This document shows positions 27,101 to 37,369 of a DNA stretch of 64,000 bases, in pieces; position 1 is the stretch's first letter; each line of letters starts with the position of its first letter. Source of the DNA: Ancylostoma caninum (Eukaryota; Nematoda; Chromadorea; Rhabditida; Ancylostomatidae). The notes beneath the pieces are model-generated. The model worked only from the letters and a program-made list of their open reading frames with translations, did no database searches and was not told the DNA's origin. Position numbers and translations under genes: made by a program. The DNA lies in NCBI GenBank assembly GCA_037903475.1, contig JBAJFG010000073.1:620001-684000 (forward strand), given 5' to 3'.

Positions 27101-30100
27101 TTCATTCATTCGTTCATTTATTCATTCACTCATTCACTCATTCATTCATTCGTTCATTCATTCATTCATTCATTCATTCATTCATTCATTCATTCATTTT
27201 CTTATTCATCCTTTCGTCCACCACTAAACTAAATAGTTCAAATTTCAACAAGCGAATTCCGATGCACCGATTTCCAGTACTCCATCACCGTCGCTCACAT
27301 GCCTCACACTTTAGGATTATTTATTGGGTATTCCCGTTCCACAAGGAGATATATGCTTGCTGTTCTACAGTGCGTACCATAAATATACGGGCACCCCCAA
27401 AAATGTCGGTATCTGCTTTCCTTCACATTCCTGACAAAAGCCACTGCTACCAGTGAATTCGGCATGCCCGAAAACCCTAGTCGACTATTCTTCACATACA
27501 AAAACAGATAACGGAAATAGATAGTGTTGTAATCTGTATTTAGCCCCCCAAATCTGTGTATCATAATTATACGGGCACTCTAAGTAAAAAATAAATAAAA
27601 AAATCCCGTAGTGAGAAAATTCCTGTTTCAAAACTGCAATAAGTAGAGGTAAGTTTACCTTGATTAAATCTGAAATGCCACGAGGACCAGAGCTTTCTGA
27701 AGACGAACAGGCGCAGATACGGGCTCTTCACGACGCAGGTCTCAGCAACCGCGAGATTGCCGAGCAACTCCACCGAGCACCGAGCACCATCGACAACTTC
27801 CTGCGAGATCCTGATTCCTACGGCCGGCGGAAGCGATCTGGAAGACCAAAGAAGCTGTCACCGCAGGATGAGCGCCGGGTCGGACGGTTGGTATCGAACT
27901 CCATGATATCCGTCAATGACGTTCGAGCCAGCTTATCGACCCCTGTCTCTAGAATGACGGTGTGGAGGGCGATTAAACGTAATGGCAACATCGTACGTTG
28001 TCGCCTTCGACCAGCTCCCAAGCTCACGGAGTCTCATAAGAATGCACGGCTGGAGTTTGCCAGAAAGAACATGGCAACAGATTGGTCAAAGGTATGCGGG
28101 GTTTTTCTAAGACTCCTAAGGGCTGATTTACCTGTTCAGGTGATCTTCTCCGATGAGAAGAAGTTCAACTTGGACGGCCCAGATGGCAACGCATACTACT
28201 GGAGGGATCTCCGCAAGGAGCCGCAGGTCTTCAGCAAGCGAAACTTTGGTGGTGGCACTGTGATGGTTTGGGGCGGGTTCTGCCAAGACGGAGTGCTCGA
28301 CATCGCGTTCGTTTCGACTCGCATGAACTCTAACGATTACCAGGAAATGCTCAGCCACCATCTCCTGCCTTTTCTGCACCAGCACGATGCGACGCCGTTC
28401 ATTTTCCAGCAGGACAACGCGGCAATCCACGTCAGTCGTTCGACGAAGGCTTGGTTCAACGACCACAACGTCACCGTTATGGAATGGCCCGCCTGTTCTC
28501 CCGATGCCAACCCCATAGAGAATCTTTGGGGCATCTTGGTGCGTAAAATCTACCGCCAGGGAAGGACGTTTTCCAATACCACAGAGCTCAAAGCAGCAAT
28601 CACCAGTGCTTGGAGCCAAATGGACCACGAAATCATGAAAAGACTTGTCAACTCCATGCCCCAGCGCATTTTTGAAATAATCAGCAAACACGGAGGACCG
28701 ATTAATTACTAGAAATTGATTGTTGGTAGATTGACATAATAAAATTGTTCATTTTTACAAGTGCCCGTATAATTATGATACACAGATTTGGGGGGCTAAA
28801 TACAGATTACACCATTATCTATTTCCATTATTTGTTTTCCTACGTGAAAAATGGTGGTATAGGGTTTTCGGGCCCGCCGAATTCACTGGTAGTAGTGGTT
28901 TTTGTCGGAAATGTGAAGGAAAGCAGATACCGACATTTTTGGGGTGCCCGTATATTTATGGTACGCACTGTATGTTTTGAAATAATTTTCCTCTTCTTTT
29001 TGAGCAGGTGTTCAGCAACTTTTTTAAAAATTGGCAATTGTAAGTATATAGATTTAGATAAGTCTCACACTATCGCCGTCGCTATTTCAGAGGTGTAATC
29101 AGACGGTGTTTTCACTTATTTATCTTCTTCTCATAGTCACACTTCATACATATAAGCATGATACCTTGTCCCGACCTCAAAACCTTCGCACTACGGGCTG
29201 CCTTCAAAAAGATCCTTAGCATAAGGCAGGATATTCATTTAACATGGACACTTTAGCTGTACATACTAATGAATGAGTAAATAACTACATAGAAAAGTGA
29301 CAAACATATATTTCAAGTTGAAATTAGAAAGTTTTGTTCTAACTTCGTTATTAGTATCTGTTTTATTTGCCACTTTATGGCAGGGTCTCATTTCAGTCGT
29401 AGTTTTGAAGAATTAGGGAATTCTGGACCCGGTACCTTCTATAGACGCCAAAACTTCTCAAACTCCCAGTAGAAAACCCTTCAAAGAATAGGATCCCAGA
29501 GAGTTTTTAGGCCTTTCATGTGTACCATCGTCCTCGTCGGTTCTACTTCTGTACAAATCTGAAAAACGATCTCAGAGCTGGAACTCGACCTTTAGTTTCA
29601 TTTTCCGGATAACTTTTATTCTGGCCCTCAAATAGTGTAATACCTCTCACTCATCGAGCGATCACCCTGATACAACCGGTACTCTATGGTTTACTCGCTT
29701 GAGAACAGAAAATTCACAATGATTTGCGCAAATTTTTTATTTTTTATAATTTTTCGTACATTCACACTGAAGGAACTCTTGGCGTTCCAGGCGATGCTCT
29801 GCTGCTTACGATGGACATCATCATCGCATCGTTCGACTCGATATCCGAGGTGAACATGGACTACACGATCACCATGTACCTGCATCAGTACTGGACAGAC
29901 GAACGGCTTTCGTGGAGCAATTCAGTGCCGATCGATGAGATGACGCTGAGCGGGGAGTTTTCACAGTGAGTCGGTGACACTAAAAAAAATAAATCCTGCG
30001 GGATAATACTGAGGATTATTATAATGGTGACTTCTGTCTTACTTTAAGCTGAGAATGTCTATAATGGTCAATCGTTGTTGCACTGCACAGTACGAGGTCA

Positions 30101-33100
30101 CGCAGTGCCGCCTACTCAGTGTGGCAGGCTCGGCTGGGCGCTGCGATTGTCCTCAGTTGCCTGGATTGATACTTTACCTGGTTTCTACGGCTGATTTCTT
30201 TATGTGTGAACATTCTCACATGCACTTACATCGTTGTATGCCTCGGCAACGTCTGACAACCACAGGTCTGCCTCCCCTATAGGTGGCGCAGCGTTTTCTG
30301 CGGTGCAGTAACGATACAACATCACTGCATATAATAAAGCGCTAGTTATCAAATATTCAGCAATCAGTACCATCTGGATGGGTCCTCTGAAATTTTATAC
30401 CTTATCTCTGTAATACCTTATCCATGTAAAAATCTGTCCTCGACTTAATTATAAAAATAGTTGTAGAACACGAGTTAAGAGTGTCGGTACGTGTCGAATA
30501 CCAAGACTGGATAGAATTTTTCAAATTCTACTTTCGCTCCTCTTGAATAACCGTTCCTTTCCTTTCACTTGTTTTAGCTTATCCATGTCTTATAATCCTA
30601 CCAAATTTAACGGCTTTTGAGTAAGCTCAAATGTTCTAATTAATGGATGCACATATGTAGATTTGTTTGCTCCAAAGTTCAAGCTAAAGATTCCCTGGTA
30701 CTGAGCAGGGCGTAAAGAACAAAAACTGGTCTTCAAGGGGCATCTTCACTCCAGTCGAAATTGACAGACTCATGAAACACCTTTATTGGCCAATGTTCCG
30801 ACAACACGTCATTGTGAAAGGCCTGAAAGTGCACCATTTTCTTTAAATCAACGCTCTAACCCATAAACGCCTCTTACGACCTACACATGCAACTCATTCT
30901 GGCTAGACAAGGATGAGCACCGACTATGAAGAGAAAACTGACACAGCTTCCCACCAATATGCGGTATGTGTGCAGTGGTTGTGCGTGAGCTGCTTGGTGA
31001 CATTCTCATATCCCACACAATGGTATGAACGGCATCAGCTCACTGGTTATCGATGAATGCTCATTTCTGTTATTCATTCCAGGATTCCACTCAGTAATCT
31101 AGTAGAATGCTTCGAGCGTGTTCCTAGCCGAGATTTCTGGTTCGTGAGCCAGAATTGTGCACTCCATGGCAAAGTCGTTTCCGTTCTGGTCCTCCCGTCT
31201 GTTCCTCCCAAGGGGCATTATCAAACTTTCCCGTCTTTTACAAGCCAGATGCTCATTTTTGCGAACATGCAATGGCTGATCGGTCTCCCCAATGTAGATC
31301 GCGTAGAAGCATTGGTATTCAATTTGGTATACAACTTCCGTTCTGGTGCAATTACCACTTTTACCGTAGGGACAAGTAACGCATTGTTCTGTTGGACATA
31401 TTCTGTCGTAGAGTCTATTCCGGGCCAATTGTTTCCTGATGTTGTCAAAAACGACATCATGTTGCAATTAAGCCCGAATAAGACACATTTGTAGCATCAT
31501 TCATCCTATCAGAGATGAAAGGAATACACAGGGAAAGCTTTTTAGAACATGCGTGACTTCTGCCTTCACTGCGAGGCCTGCGATTGTGGGTGGTGTGGTC
31601 GAAACATATAATCATTTTCGTGGAATATAGTAACGCCAAGTTTCTGGATTCGCAGCGTTCTGCTTCTCTACTACATTGGCACAAAAACATTGAAGATATA
31701 AGTCAACTGAGAAATCCCAAAGTTTCATGATGAGAGGACATGGAGTTTGTTAGAATATAGGCTCATGAATAATACAGTACTACTCAAAAATTGAGGACTG
31801 ATTGTTATTTTTGGATCTTCATCTTCCACGAATCTTCTTGGCTCGAAACCATGGTAAAAATTGCCCTTCAAGCGTTAATCAAGCTTCGCTTACTTACAGG
31901 AATATCTGGGTGCCGGACACGTTTCTGGCCAACGACAAGCATTCGTTCCTTCATGAGGTCACCGAACGTAACAAGATGCTCCGAGTCAGTGGTGATGGCA
32001 AGATCGCCTATGGAATGCGGTGAGTAGAGTCAATTGTAATGTAAAATGTATTGTGTGTATAAACATTAGGTCATCCGAAAAATAATTGATTACACTGCTA
32101 CGGTAAGTGATCGCCACTTGTGAAGTCTGACCGGATCTTTCTGTGCGCGATATTTATTCAATATAGCAAGCCTTGCACGAATTTCAAGACCCACCGTGCA
32201 CGATATTCTCTGGACTTCTGGCATGGTTCGATGTCACCTCGAACTCTCCCTAACGTCCTGAGCACATGAGACATGAAGAGGCGCGTTGTTGTGTTTACTT
32301 CTCTCCTCAGCCGCAGCCCTAGGTTTAGTTGGATCGGTTCCACAGTTGTCAAAGATGAGCAGTACTGCACCTACGATAATGCTGTGCGCTGCAAACACTG
32401 GGTTGCTGTAGAGGATCTACCAAAACCACAGCGAAAGCGCAAAAATCACGACAACAAAAGCTGCTGACTTCCTGGTAGAATACCAGAGATCTTTTGGTAG
32501 CTGGACTCAATTGGCTTTATAATAGACTTGGTCTTATTCTGTAACCAACTGGTCGTCATGTTCGGCGGTTTTTTTTTTCTTGTAACGAGGGATTTTCGAG
32601 ATGGGAGGGGCGGCACCACCTACACGTCAAATTTCCCAGTAAATAGAATAAATGCCGAACCGTTTGTTTCTAAATTTATGGGAAAATTAGGCAGATCTCG
32701 GAATCCTGGCAGATTCTAATAGGGTGGAAAATGAGTTTTTGAGCATATTTAGTGTTTTTCTGGCAGACCATCAGCGACATTTTAGAGGTAATAATAACTA
32801 TAGATAACGGTTAGTAGTATGCTGCTTTGTAATGGCAGCACGGATTGGATCGTCTAACAAGAGTTTCGGAAAAAACCAAAGAAAATGCTCAATAAACGCT
32901 TGTATACGTTTCGCTAAAGGCGGAGCCGTAGCGCCAGAACCTTCCGGTAGGATAAGGTACGACCTCTAAACTAAATGCAAAAAAGGTGTTCCGAACCTAA
33001 TTGTTTGTGGTCTTACTGGAAAATCCCACGAAAGCGAAAAGAGAAAACGGTAACTTCGTCTGGGCACTTCTCTGATTCTTCATTCCTCTGCTAGCTCCTA

Positions 33101-36000
33101 CGCATAGGTAGATGTTAAACTACGCCTGAAGAAAATTGTAGAATTTCGGAAAAAAAAAGTCCAACAAAACGTTTGCAACAAGCTAGTACATATTTGTGTT
33201 GAAGTTATAAACTTTCAAACAGTGTTGAGATTATTTTGGGACAGTCTATACATATTTATACAAGAGATAATCATTCGTCAATTGATTGTTATTATTGAAT
33301 AGGGGCGAACTGTTAATTACTATCAGGTTCATAGTGGGCATCGTTGAGAGGATTTCCGAGAAGTTTAGAATTCCTCATGTTTTCCCTGTTCCAATCAGGG
33401 AATATGATCATGGAGCAAGCGAGTTCGTGGTGGTCAAAAGAGCGTGCTGATGACAGTACAATGGAGCCAAGGAGAATGGGTAGGACATTGGTGTGGTGTG
33501 CTGCCCTGACCCGGGAAACGATATAAAGAAAAATACTACATGCCGAGCGAGAACAGTGTTTTCTGTTCGAGTCATGGTGAAATGTTGTTAATGCAGATAA
33601 CTCCCCACTTATTTAACATATTTGCATGTATTTTGAACGTAAAAGATATTTTCACTGATGTAATGATAAACTACGACTTTAAGGAGGAGTTTTCCTGTCA
33701 AAAGATCACGGAAAAATCATTTTTTCTAGGTTTCAATATTATTGTTGGGAAGTCTCATGAAGCTTCCGCCTTTCATTAGAAGTCAGAATAAGTTTAATAC
33801 AAGGCTGTTTTTTTTTTGGCTCTATACATTTCATTTTTACACTGACAATCAAAATATCTATCGGTCGGTTTCTATTCGTTATTCTGTTGACTAATAATTC
33901 ACATTCTATAGGGAGGCGGAAACAGCTACATTTTAAAGAGTATTTGCTAACTATTCTAGAAAATTATGTCCTTTGCTATCACTGGTGGACGCAGAAAATG
34001 GCCGGGAAGAGGAATTGGAGAGAGGGCGTGGAAAAAAATGGAGTCTCCGCAGTGAGGGTCCAGGCGGAAAATGAAAATTATCAGTTTAATAACAACTAGT
34101 AGCTAGAAATCTTCTGTATTCTCTTCCTCTCTTTCCTTTATGTTCATTTTCCTGAATAGGTACTTTATTCCTAGTAAATTTCTCGGAATCTGAAGGGTTT
34201 GAAACAGATAGATTCTGCAAACAAACCCTCGCCATTTCCAGACTCACCTCAACGCTCAGCTGTTCGATGAATCTGCGAAATTTTCCGTTGGATTCGCAGA
34301 ATTGTACTGTGGAAATCGAGTCATGTGAGGAGTACTCCCCATATGTGTGCACAGGTTACCGCCTAATATACATATGAGTTTTTTAAGACGGCTACACCAC
34401 TTCCGAAGTGCTGATGAAGTGGAATCATCCGCAAGCCGTGCATGGCGTCGAACAAGCTGACGTCCCTCAATTTACAATTACTGGTTTCCAGACGGAGGAC
34501 CGAGTGGTTAAGACAGCCACAGGTAGGATTAGAAAAATCCTTCCTACCTAACTCAAACAGGAGTTTGGAGCTTTTTACAAACATTTCCTCTTTAGGGTCC
34601 TACCAGCGGTTATCGCTGGTGTTTCAGCTCCAACGCTCCGTCGGCTACTTCATCTTCCAAACATATCTGCCATGTGTGCTCATCGTTATGCTGTCATGGG
34701 TCTCGTTCTGGATTAATCACGAAGCGACCAGTGCCCGTGTTGCTCTAGGTAAAATATCTGTTACACAATCTCATGTACCCTTCTCCTCCTCCATCGTGTT
34801 TCCTAATTTAGGCATCACAACTGTGCTCACAATGACAACGATCTCCACAGGTGTGCGCCAATCGCTCCCTAGGATTAGCTACGTTAAAAGTATTGACGTC
34901 TATTTGGTAAGAACCGGCTCCTGACCACCGTTTCCGCCTGTATATTTGATGATGTGAAAATTTCAGGTGATGTGTTTCGTCTTCGTATTCGCAGCCCTCC
35001 TGGAATATGCAGCAGTGAACTACTCTTACTGGGGCAGGAGGTCCAGAGGTGGAGGGGAGGAATGGCCGGTGAACAACTCGAACAAAGAGGACACCGAGGG
35101 TGCTGTGAACATGAAGAGCTGGGGAGTGCCGAGCAGTTTTATTGATGTGAGCACACTATCAGCTTGCTGAACGGATTTCTCAAGAGATCGGTGTTTTTCG
35201 TGCGAGAGCCCGTTGTGGCAAGCGAAACAAGTGTATTTCAATGAAAGTGGAAGACACATAACAGTTTTCGTCCGGTAAATTAGTCCATTCTGAATAATCA
35301 GAGAGCCAGGACCTTCCCAAAACGAATATGTTTACGATACCGACCCAGTCACTCTACATTTGCATGAGGCTGCTCGTCCTAGTAAATAAATATTTACTCT
35401 GTCAAAGTTCTAACGAAATCCAGCATTTCCAATTTTTCATTTTCTACGTATCAGAACAGATCGGAGTGTCGTCCTAGATATTTCAGGAACTGCAACAATC
35501 GTCTTCCGATCCGCGTACCCATGAGCTAAACTCTACCACAGCAGCAGCGAACCGTAAACGCCCGACCAGTCCGATACCGTCTTTGTGCCCTTCTGGAGAT
35601 AAAGGCCTCGACGATTCACCGGACTATCCTCGATATACTACAATTCAAGGAATGAAGGGAAGGCCTTCATTAAGCGCAAGGTTCGTGAACGTTCTTTTTG
35701 CACTAAGAGAAGTTCAATGAGTTTCCCTTCAGGACCCGCCGGCGGATCAGGATGACCAGGATGCATGCGGCAACAGTGAAGACGTCACTTCATCGGATAG
35801 GCAAGCGGGCACGGAAAGCCCTTCCGAGCATTCGTGTTCGAGACGTGAATGTCATCGACAAATACTCTAGGATTGTCTTTCCCATCTGTTTTGTTATATT
35901 CAAGTAAGCCCTGCCTTTTTTCTCTTTTTTTTCGCCCTCTTTTAAAAAAGCCAATTTCAGTGTCTTCTACTGGGGATACTACTCCATAATACAACTGTAA
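18124..36000 (+). CDS. GABA-A-type Cys-loop ligand-gated chloride channel subunit (12 exons, complete)
   Basis: Exons by GT..AG boundaries and homology: 18124-18215, 18277-18431, 29791-29965, 31900-32019, 34242-34324, 34388-34522, 34596-34748, 34812-34906, 34967-35146, 35487-35680, 35733-35903, 35961-36000. They join into one 1593-nt frame (530 aa plus stop), every phase matching. Residues about 10-31 form a signal peptide. The ectodomain has [11 protein letters not shown], then [23 protein letters not shown] and EIESYGYTT. The Cys-loop cysteines lie near 188 and 202, with 13 residues between them. M1 is about 269-293. M2 carries [19 protein letters not shown], the GABA-A beta-like anion-channel signature. 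M3 is about 337-355, then a loop of about 150 aa rich in Ser, Pro, Asp and Arg, and M4 ([19 protein letters not shown]) near the C-terminus. The start is the first ATG in frame with the signal peptide. By family this is an inhibitory neuromuscular/neuronal receptor subunit. The closest nematode groups I can suggest are gab-1/lgc-37/HG1, but I cannot separate them without alignment. Intron 2 is 11.4 kb and holds a Tc3-like transposon. Confidence 0.93.
25463..25697. mobile_element. Diverged copy of the GC-rich MITE (receptor intron 2)
   Basis: The ends GGAGTATAGCAATAGCACCC with CTGCGTCGTCGTC, and inverted CGACGGCGACGCAACATGCT, resemble those of the 47.0-kb element. The inside shares TCGATATGCACC and GCCAACATTGGC. 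More decayed than the 47-kb copy. Confidence 0.6.
26953..27205 (+). repeat. (ATTC)n microsatellite
   Basis: Long runs of ATTCATTC with GTTC and ACTC interruptions, 170 bp upstream of the Tc3-like element. It produces the spurious Ile-His-Ser frame there. A weaker (GAAT)n tract lies at 22200-22290. Confidence 0.9.
27368..27579 (+). repeat. Left terminal inverted repeat of the Tc3-like element
   Basis: About 212 bp, matching the reverse complement of 28761-28970. The block ATACGGGCAC occurs near the outer end and again at the inner end (TTATACGGGCAC), so each repeat carries two related sites, as expected for two transposase binding sites in Tc3-type ends. Confidence 0.92.
27675..28712 (+). CDS. 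Tc3-like transposase (DD34E), two exons
   Basis: The start is the ATG giving [12 protein letters not shown], as in C. elegans Tc3A; an upstream in-frame TTG is not needed. The N-terminal third holds the paired-type helix-turn-helix DNA-binding region ([19 protein letters not shown] and a second bipartite part near the GRPKKLS basic hinge). The catalytic core shows [14 protein letters not shown] (first Asp), FQQDNAAIH (second Asp) and NPIENLWG (Glu), with 34 residues between the second Asp and the Glu. The C-terminus GGPINY matches the family. A 48-nt, stop-free, in-frame stretch at 28092-28139 begins GTATGC and ends TTCAG. Removing it restores [10 protein letters not shown] as in the family and gives 329 aa, the family length as I recall it; unspliced, the frame is 345 aa from this ATG. 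The protein cuts and pastes the element at TA sites. Confidence 0.93.
   Translation: MPRGPELSEDEQAQIRALHDAGLSNREIAEQLHRAPSTIDNFLRDPDSYGRRKRSGRPKKLSPQDERRVGRLVSNSMISVNDVRASLSTPVSRMTVWRAIKRNGNIVRCRLRPAPKLTESHKNARLEFARKNMATDWSKVCGVFLRLLRADLPVQVIFSDEKKFNLDGPDGNAYYWRDLRKEPQVFSKRNFGGGTVMVWGGFCQDGVLDIAFVSTRMNSNDYQEMLSHHLLPFLHQHDATPFIFQQDNAAIHVSRSTKAWFNDHNVTVMEWPACSPDANPIENLWGILVRKIYRQGRTFSNTTELKAAITSAWSQMDHEIMKRLVNSMPQRIFEIISKHGGPINY
28761..28970 (-). repeat. Right terminal inverted repeat of the Tc3-like element
   Basis: About 210 bp, the inverted partner of 27368-27579, with scattered substitutions. It begins GTGCCCGTATAATTATGATA at the inner end and finishes GGTACGCACTG before the TA duplication. 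Confidence 0.92.
31099..31690 (-). pseudogene. Penelope-like element fragment: GIY-YIG endonuclease domain
   Basis: The open part (31099-31467, 122 aa read on the minus strand) begins in the linker, then has a Cys cluster ([17 protein letters not shown]). The GIY-YIG core follows: [19 protein letters not shown], then LHVRKNEH with the expected Arg, and a C-terminal ARNTLEAF with the expected Glu. Just upstream on the same strand, in another frame and interrupted by stops, [19 protein letters not shown] resembles the end of a Penelope-like reverse transcriptase. No reverse transcriptase palm motifs remain. It is a 3'-end remnant inserted antisense in intron 3 of the GABA-A-type receptor gene. 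Not functional as it stands. Confidence 0.8.
32069..33246 (+). pseudogene. Decayed mariner transposon in receptor intron 4
   Basis: A left end TTAGGTCATCCGAAAAATAA starts at a TA, and a plausible decayed right end ATTATTTTGGGACAGTCTA sits about 1.18 kb on. Inside, broken translations follow the mariner transposase order: [12 protein letters not shown], then [20 protein letters not shown] (around the first catalytic Asp), then after stops [19 protein letters not shown] (normally a WD..G.I..ELL..NQT block). Stops and indels occur throughout. It lies in the intron between exons 4 and 5 of the GABA-A-type receptor gene. Confidence 0.72.
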
Positions 36001-36064
36001 AAGACCGGTATGATGAGACTGTTTTGTGTCATGCTCAACAGAAGACATCAGCGTTTTCAATTGG

Positions 36065-36070
36065 AATAAA
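36065..36070 (+). promoter_or_regulatory. Poly(A) signal AATAAA of the GABA-A-type receptor gene
   Basis: A canonical AATAAA lies 65 bp after the receptor stop codon. It is the first such hexamer downstream, so the 3' UTR is probably short. The convergent gene has its own signal only 160 bp away on the other strand. Confidence 0.6.
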
Positions 36071-36229
36071 CCTTTAAATTCTTTGAATGCCCAGCAGCTT
36101 TATCAACATAATGAAATACAAAAGATTAGAAAGATGAGAGATCCATGTATTCTTCTCTTTCAGCGCCTTGGGCTGAAAAAAATACATTTTTAGTTGGCGA
36201 AACATCGTTGCTCAATGGAATACTCTCCG

Positions 36230-36235
36230 TTTATT
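36230..36235 (-). promoter_or_regulatory. Poly(A) signal AATAAA of the Lys/Glu-rich protein gene
   Basis: TTTATT on the plus strand, 124 bp past the minus-strand stop. This supports the gene end chosen. Confidence 0.5.
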
Positions 36236-36358
36236 CACCAAGTTTCTCAGGAATGACGTACGAAACACAATTCAACAGAAGATGCCTTTATAGTGTATTT
36301 GAAAACGTGGAACAAATAGTGGCGTTACTTCACCTCGTATACAACTGCTCTATATGAA

Positions 36359-37369
36359 CTATTCCTTCTTCTCTTCCTTCTTCTCCTGGAAAAATTGCGA
36401 GCTACTCGTTATACTTTCTAACCAAGATTTCATTTCGTAAGTAAGCGCAGCCTTACCTCAGCTTTAGGGGCTTCCTTTGGCTCCTCCTAGAATTAGGAAC
36501 ACTCATCTCTTTTTTTTTAATTTTTTAAACATTTCACTACCTTCTTCTCTTCTTTCTTCCCCTCTTTTTCCTTCTCCTCCTTCTTCTCCATGTTCTGAAC
36601 AACATAGTTCTAGCGAGAATCATTGTACTGACGGAGAACTTCTAGAAAAAAACTCACGTCCGCCTTGGCAGCTGCGTCGCTAGCTGGCTGCTCTTTCATT
36701 TTCTTGTCAGATTTCTTCTCTTTCTTTTTCCCCTTACTCTTTCCACTCTTCTTTCCACTCTTCTTACTTCTCGGTTTTTTCTTCTCTTTCTTCTTTTCTT
36801 TCTTTTCCTTCTTTTTGTCTGCTTTCTTCTTTGCCAATGCTACACCTTTCTCCATTCCTTTCTTGTCCTCCTCCTTCTTTTCTTCCTCTTTCTTTTCTTC
36901 TTCCTTCTTCTCCTCACCTTCCTTCTTTTCTTCTTCTTTCTTCTCCTCAACCTCCTTCTTTTCCTCTTCCTTCTTCTCCTCGCCCTCCTTCTTTTCTCCC
37001 TCACCTTCAGGCTTCGCTTCCTGAAAGGCAGAGTTTGGTTAGAAGGTGCCGAGCTCTCACCTTGAGCTATGCACTCACTCCTTCCTTGACTGCGGGAGCT
37101 GAGGGAGCTGAGGCTGACGACTTCGCCTCGGCAGTTCCTGAGCCTGGCGAAGGCGTCGCAGGGGACGCTGCAGGAGCGTCTCCTTGTGCTGACGGTGTAC
37201 CAGCATCCGACTGCAAACAAACACATTTGCCTAACACCTTGACGAGAACCTACTGAGCAGGAGAACAGACCGCTTCTTCGACCTCTTCTTCGTCCTTCTT
37301 CCCACATGACGTTAACACCAGTACGAGACATGCCAAATGGAGCAGTAAGTACAATACTATGTCCAGCAT
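36359..37369 (-). CDS. Lys/Glu-rich (KEKE-type) protein with N-terminal signal-like segment, 7 exons
   Basis: Exons on the minus strand: 37271-37369 (first; donor uncertain), 37079-37210, 36658-37020, 36541-36609, 36457-36486, 36359-36385. All except the first-exon donor have GT..AG borders and all are phase 0. The protein, about 239 aa, starts MLDIVLYLLLHLACLVLVLT (signal peptide or lipoprotein-like leader before a Cys). It continues with an acidic patch, an Ala/Ser/Pro-rich stretch (SDAGTPSAQGDAPAASPATP), and then long runs of EKKEEEKK and KKEKK. It ends EEPKEAPKAEEKKEEKKE. A separate short exon pair at the 3' end keeps the same composition and frame, which argues for a real gene rather than a simple repeat. 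The better-looking donor CA|GTAGGT in exon 1 would break the frame, so I used GCG|GTCTGT. I do not recognise an orthologue. It is convergent with the receptor gene; stop codons are 359 bp apart. Confidence 0.66.

Larger units (their letters stand above)
18432..27367 (+). other. Intron 2 of the receptor gene, left part
   Basis: Mostly AT-rich. It holds tetranucleotide tracts, a decayed MITE (25463-25697) and a TTATTAGGTTGTCCCACAAT block near 22361 that resembles a mariner end. Frames such as 23529-23942 show no homology I know and no splice sites. The exons on both sides join without a gap relative to family length (FGG|DAL), so no exon is missing here. Confidence 0.6.
27368..28970 (+). mobile_element. 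Tc3-like Tc1/mariner transposon, apparently complete
   Basis: The 1603-bp element is flanked by TA on both sides (27366-27367 and 28971-28972), the target duplication of Tc1/mariner elements. Both ends read CAGTGCGTACCATAAATATA inwards. The inverted repeats are long (27368-27579 and 28761-28970) and differ at scattered positions. Between them is a single transposase gene with no stop or frameshift. The element sits in intron 2 of the GABA-A-type receptor gene, in the same orientation. Intact frame, intact catalytic residues and matching ends suggest a young, possibly mobile copy; activity is inference. Confidence 0.95.

Noticed and set aside
26953..27456. 167-codon frame rich in Ile-His-Ser
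   Set aside because: Translation of the ATTC microsatellite running into the Tc3-like terminal repeat.
28128..28691. 187-codon frame antisense to the transposase
   Set aside because: Shadow of the true transposase frame on the plus strand.
36665..37256. Plus-strand Ser/Phe/Leu-rich frames opposite the Lys/Glu-rich gene
   Set aside because: They mirror the minus-strand GAA/AAG codons; the minus strand has consistent introns and a leader.
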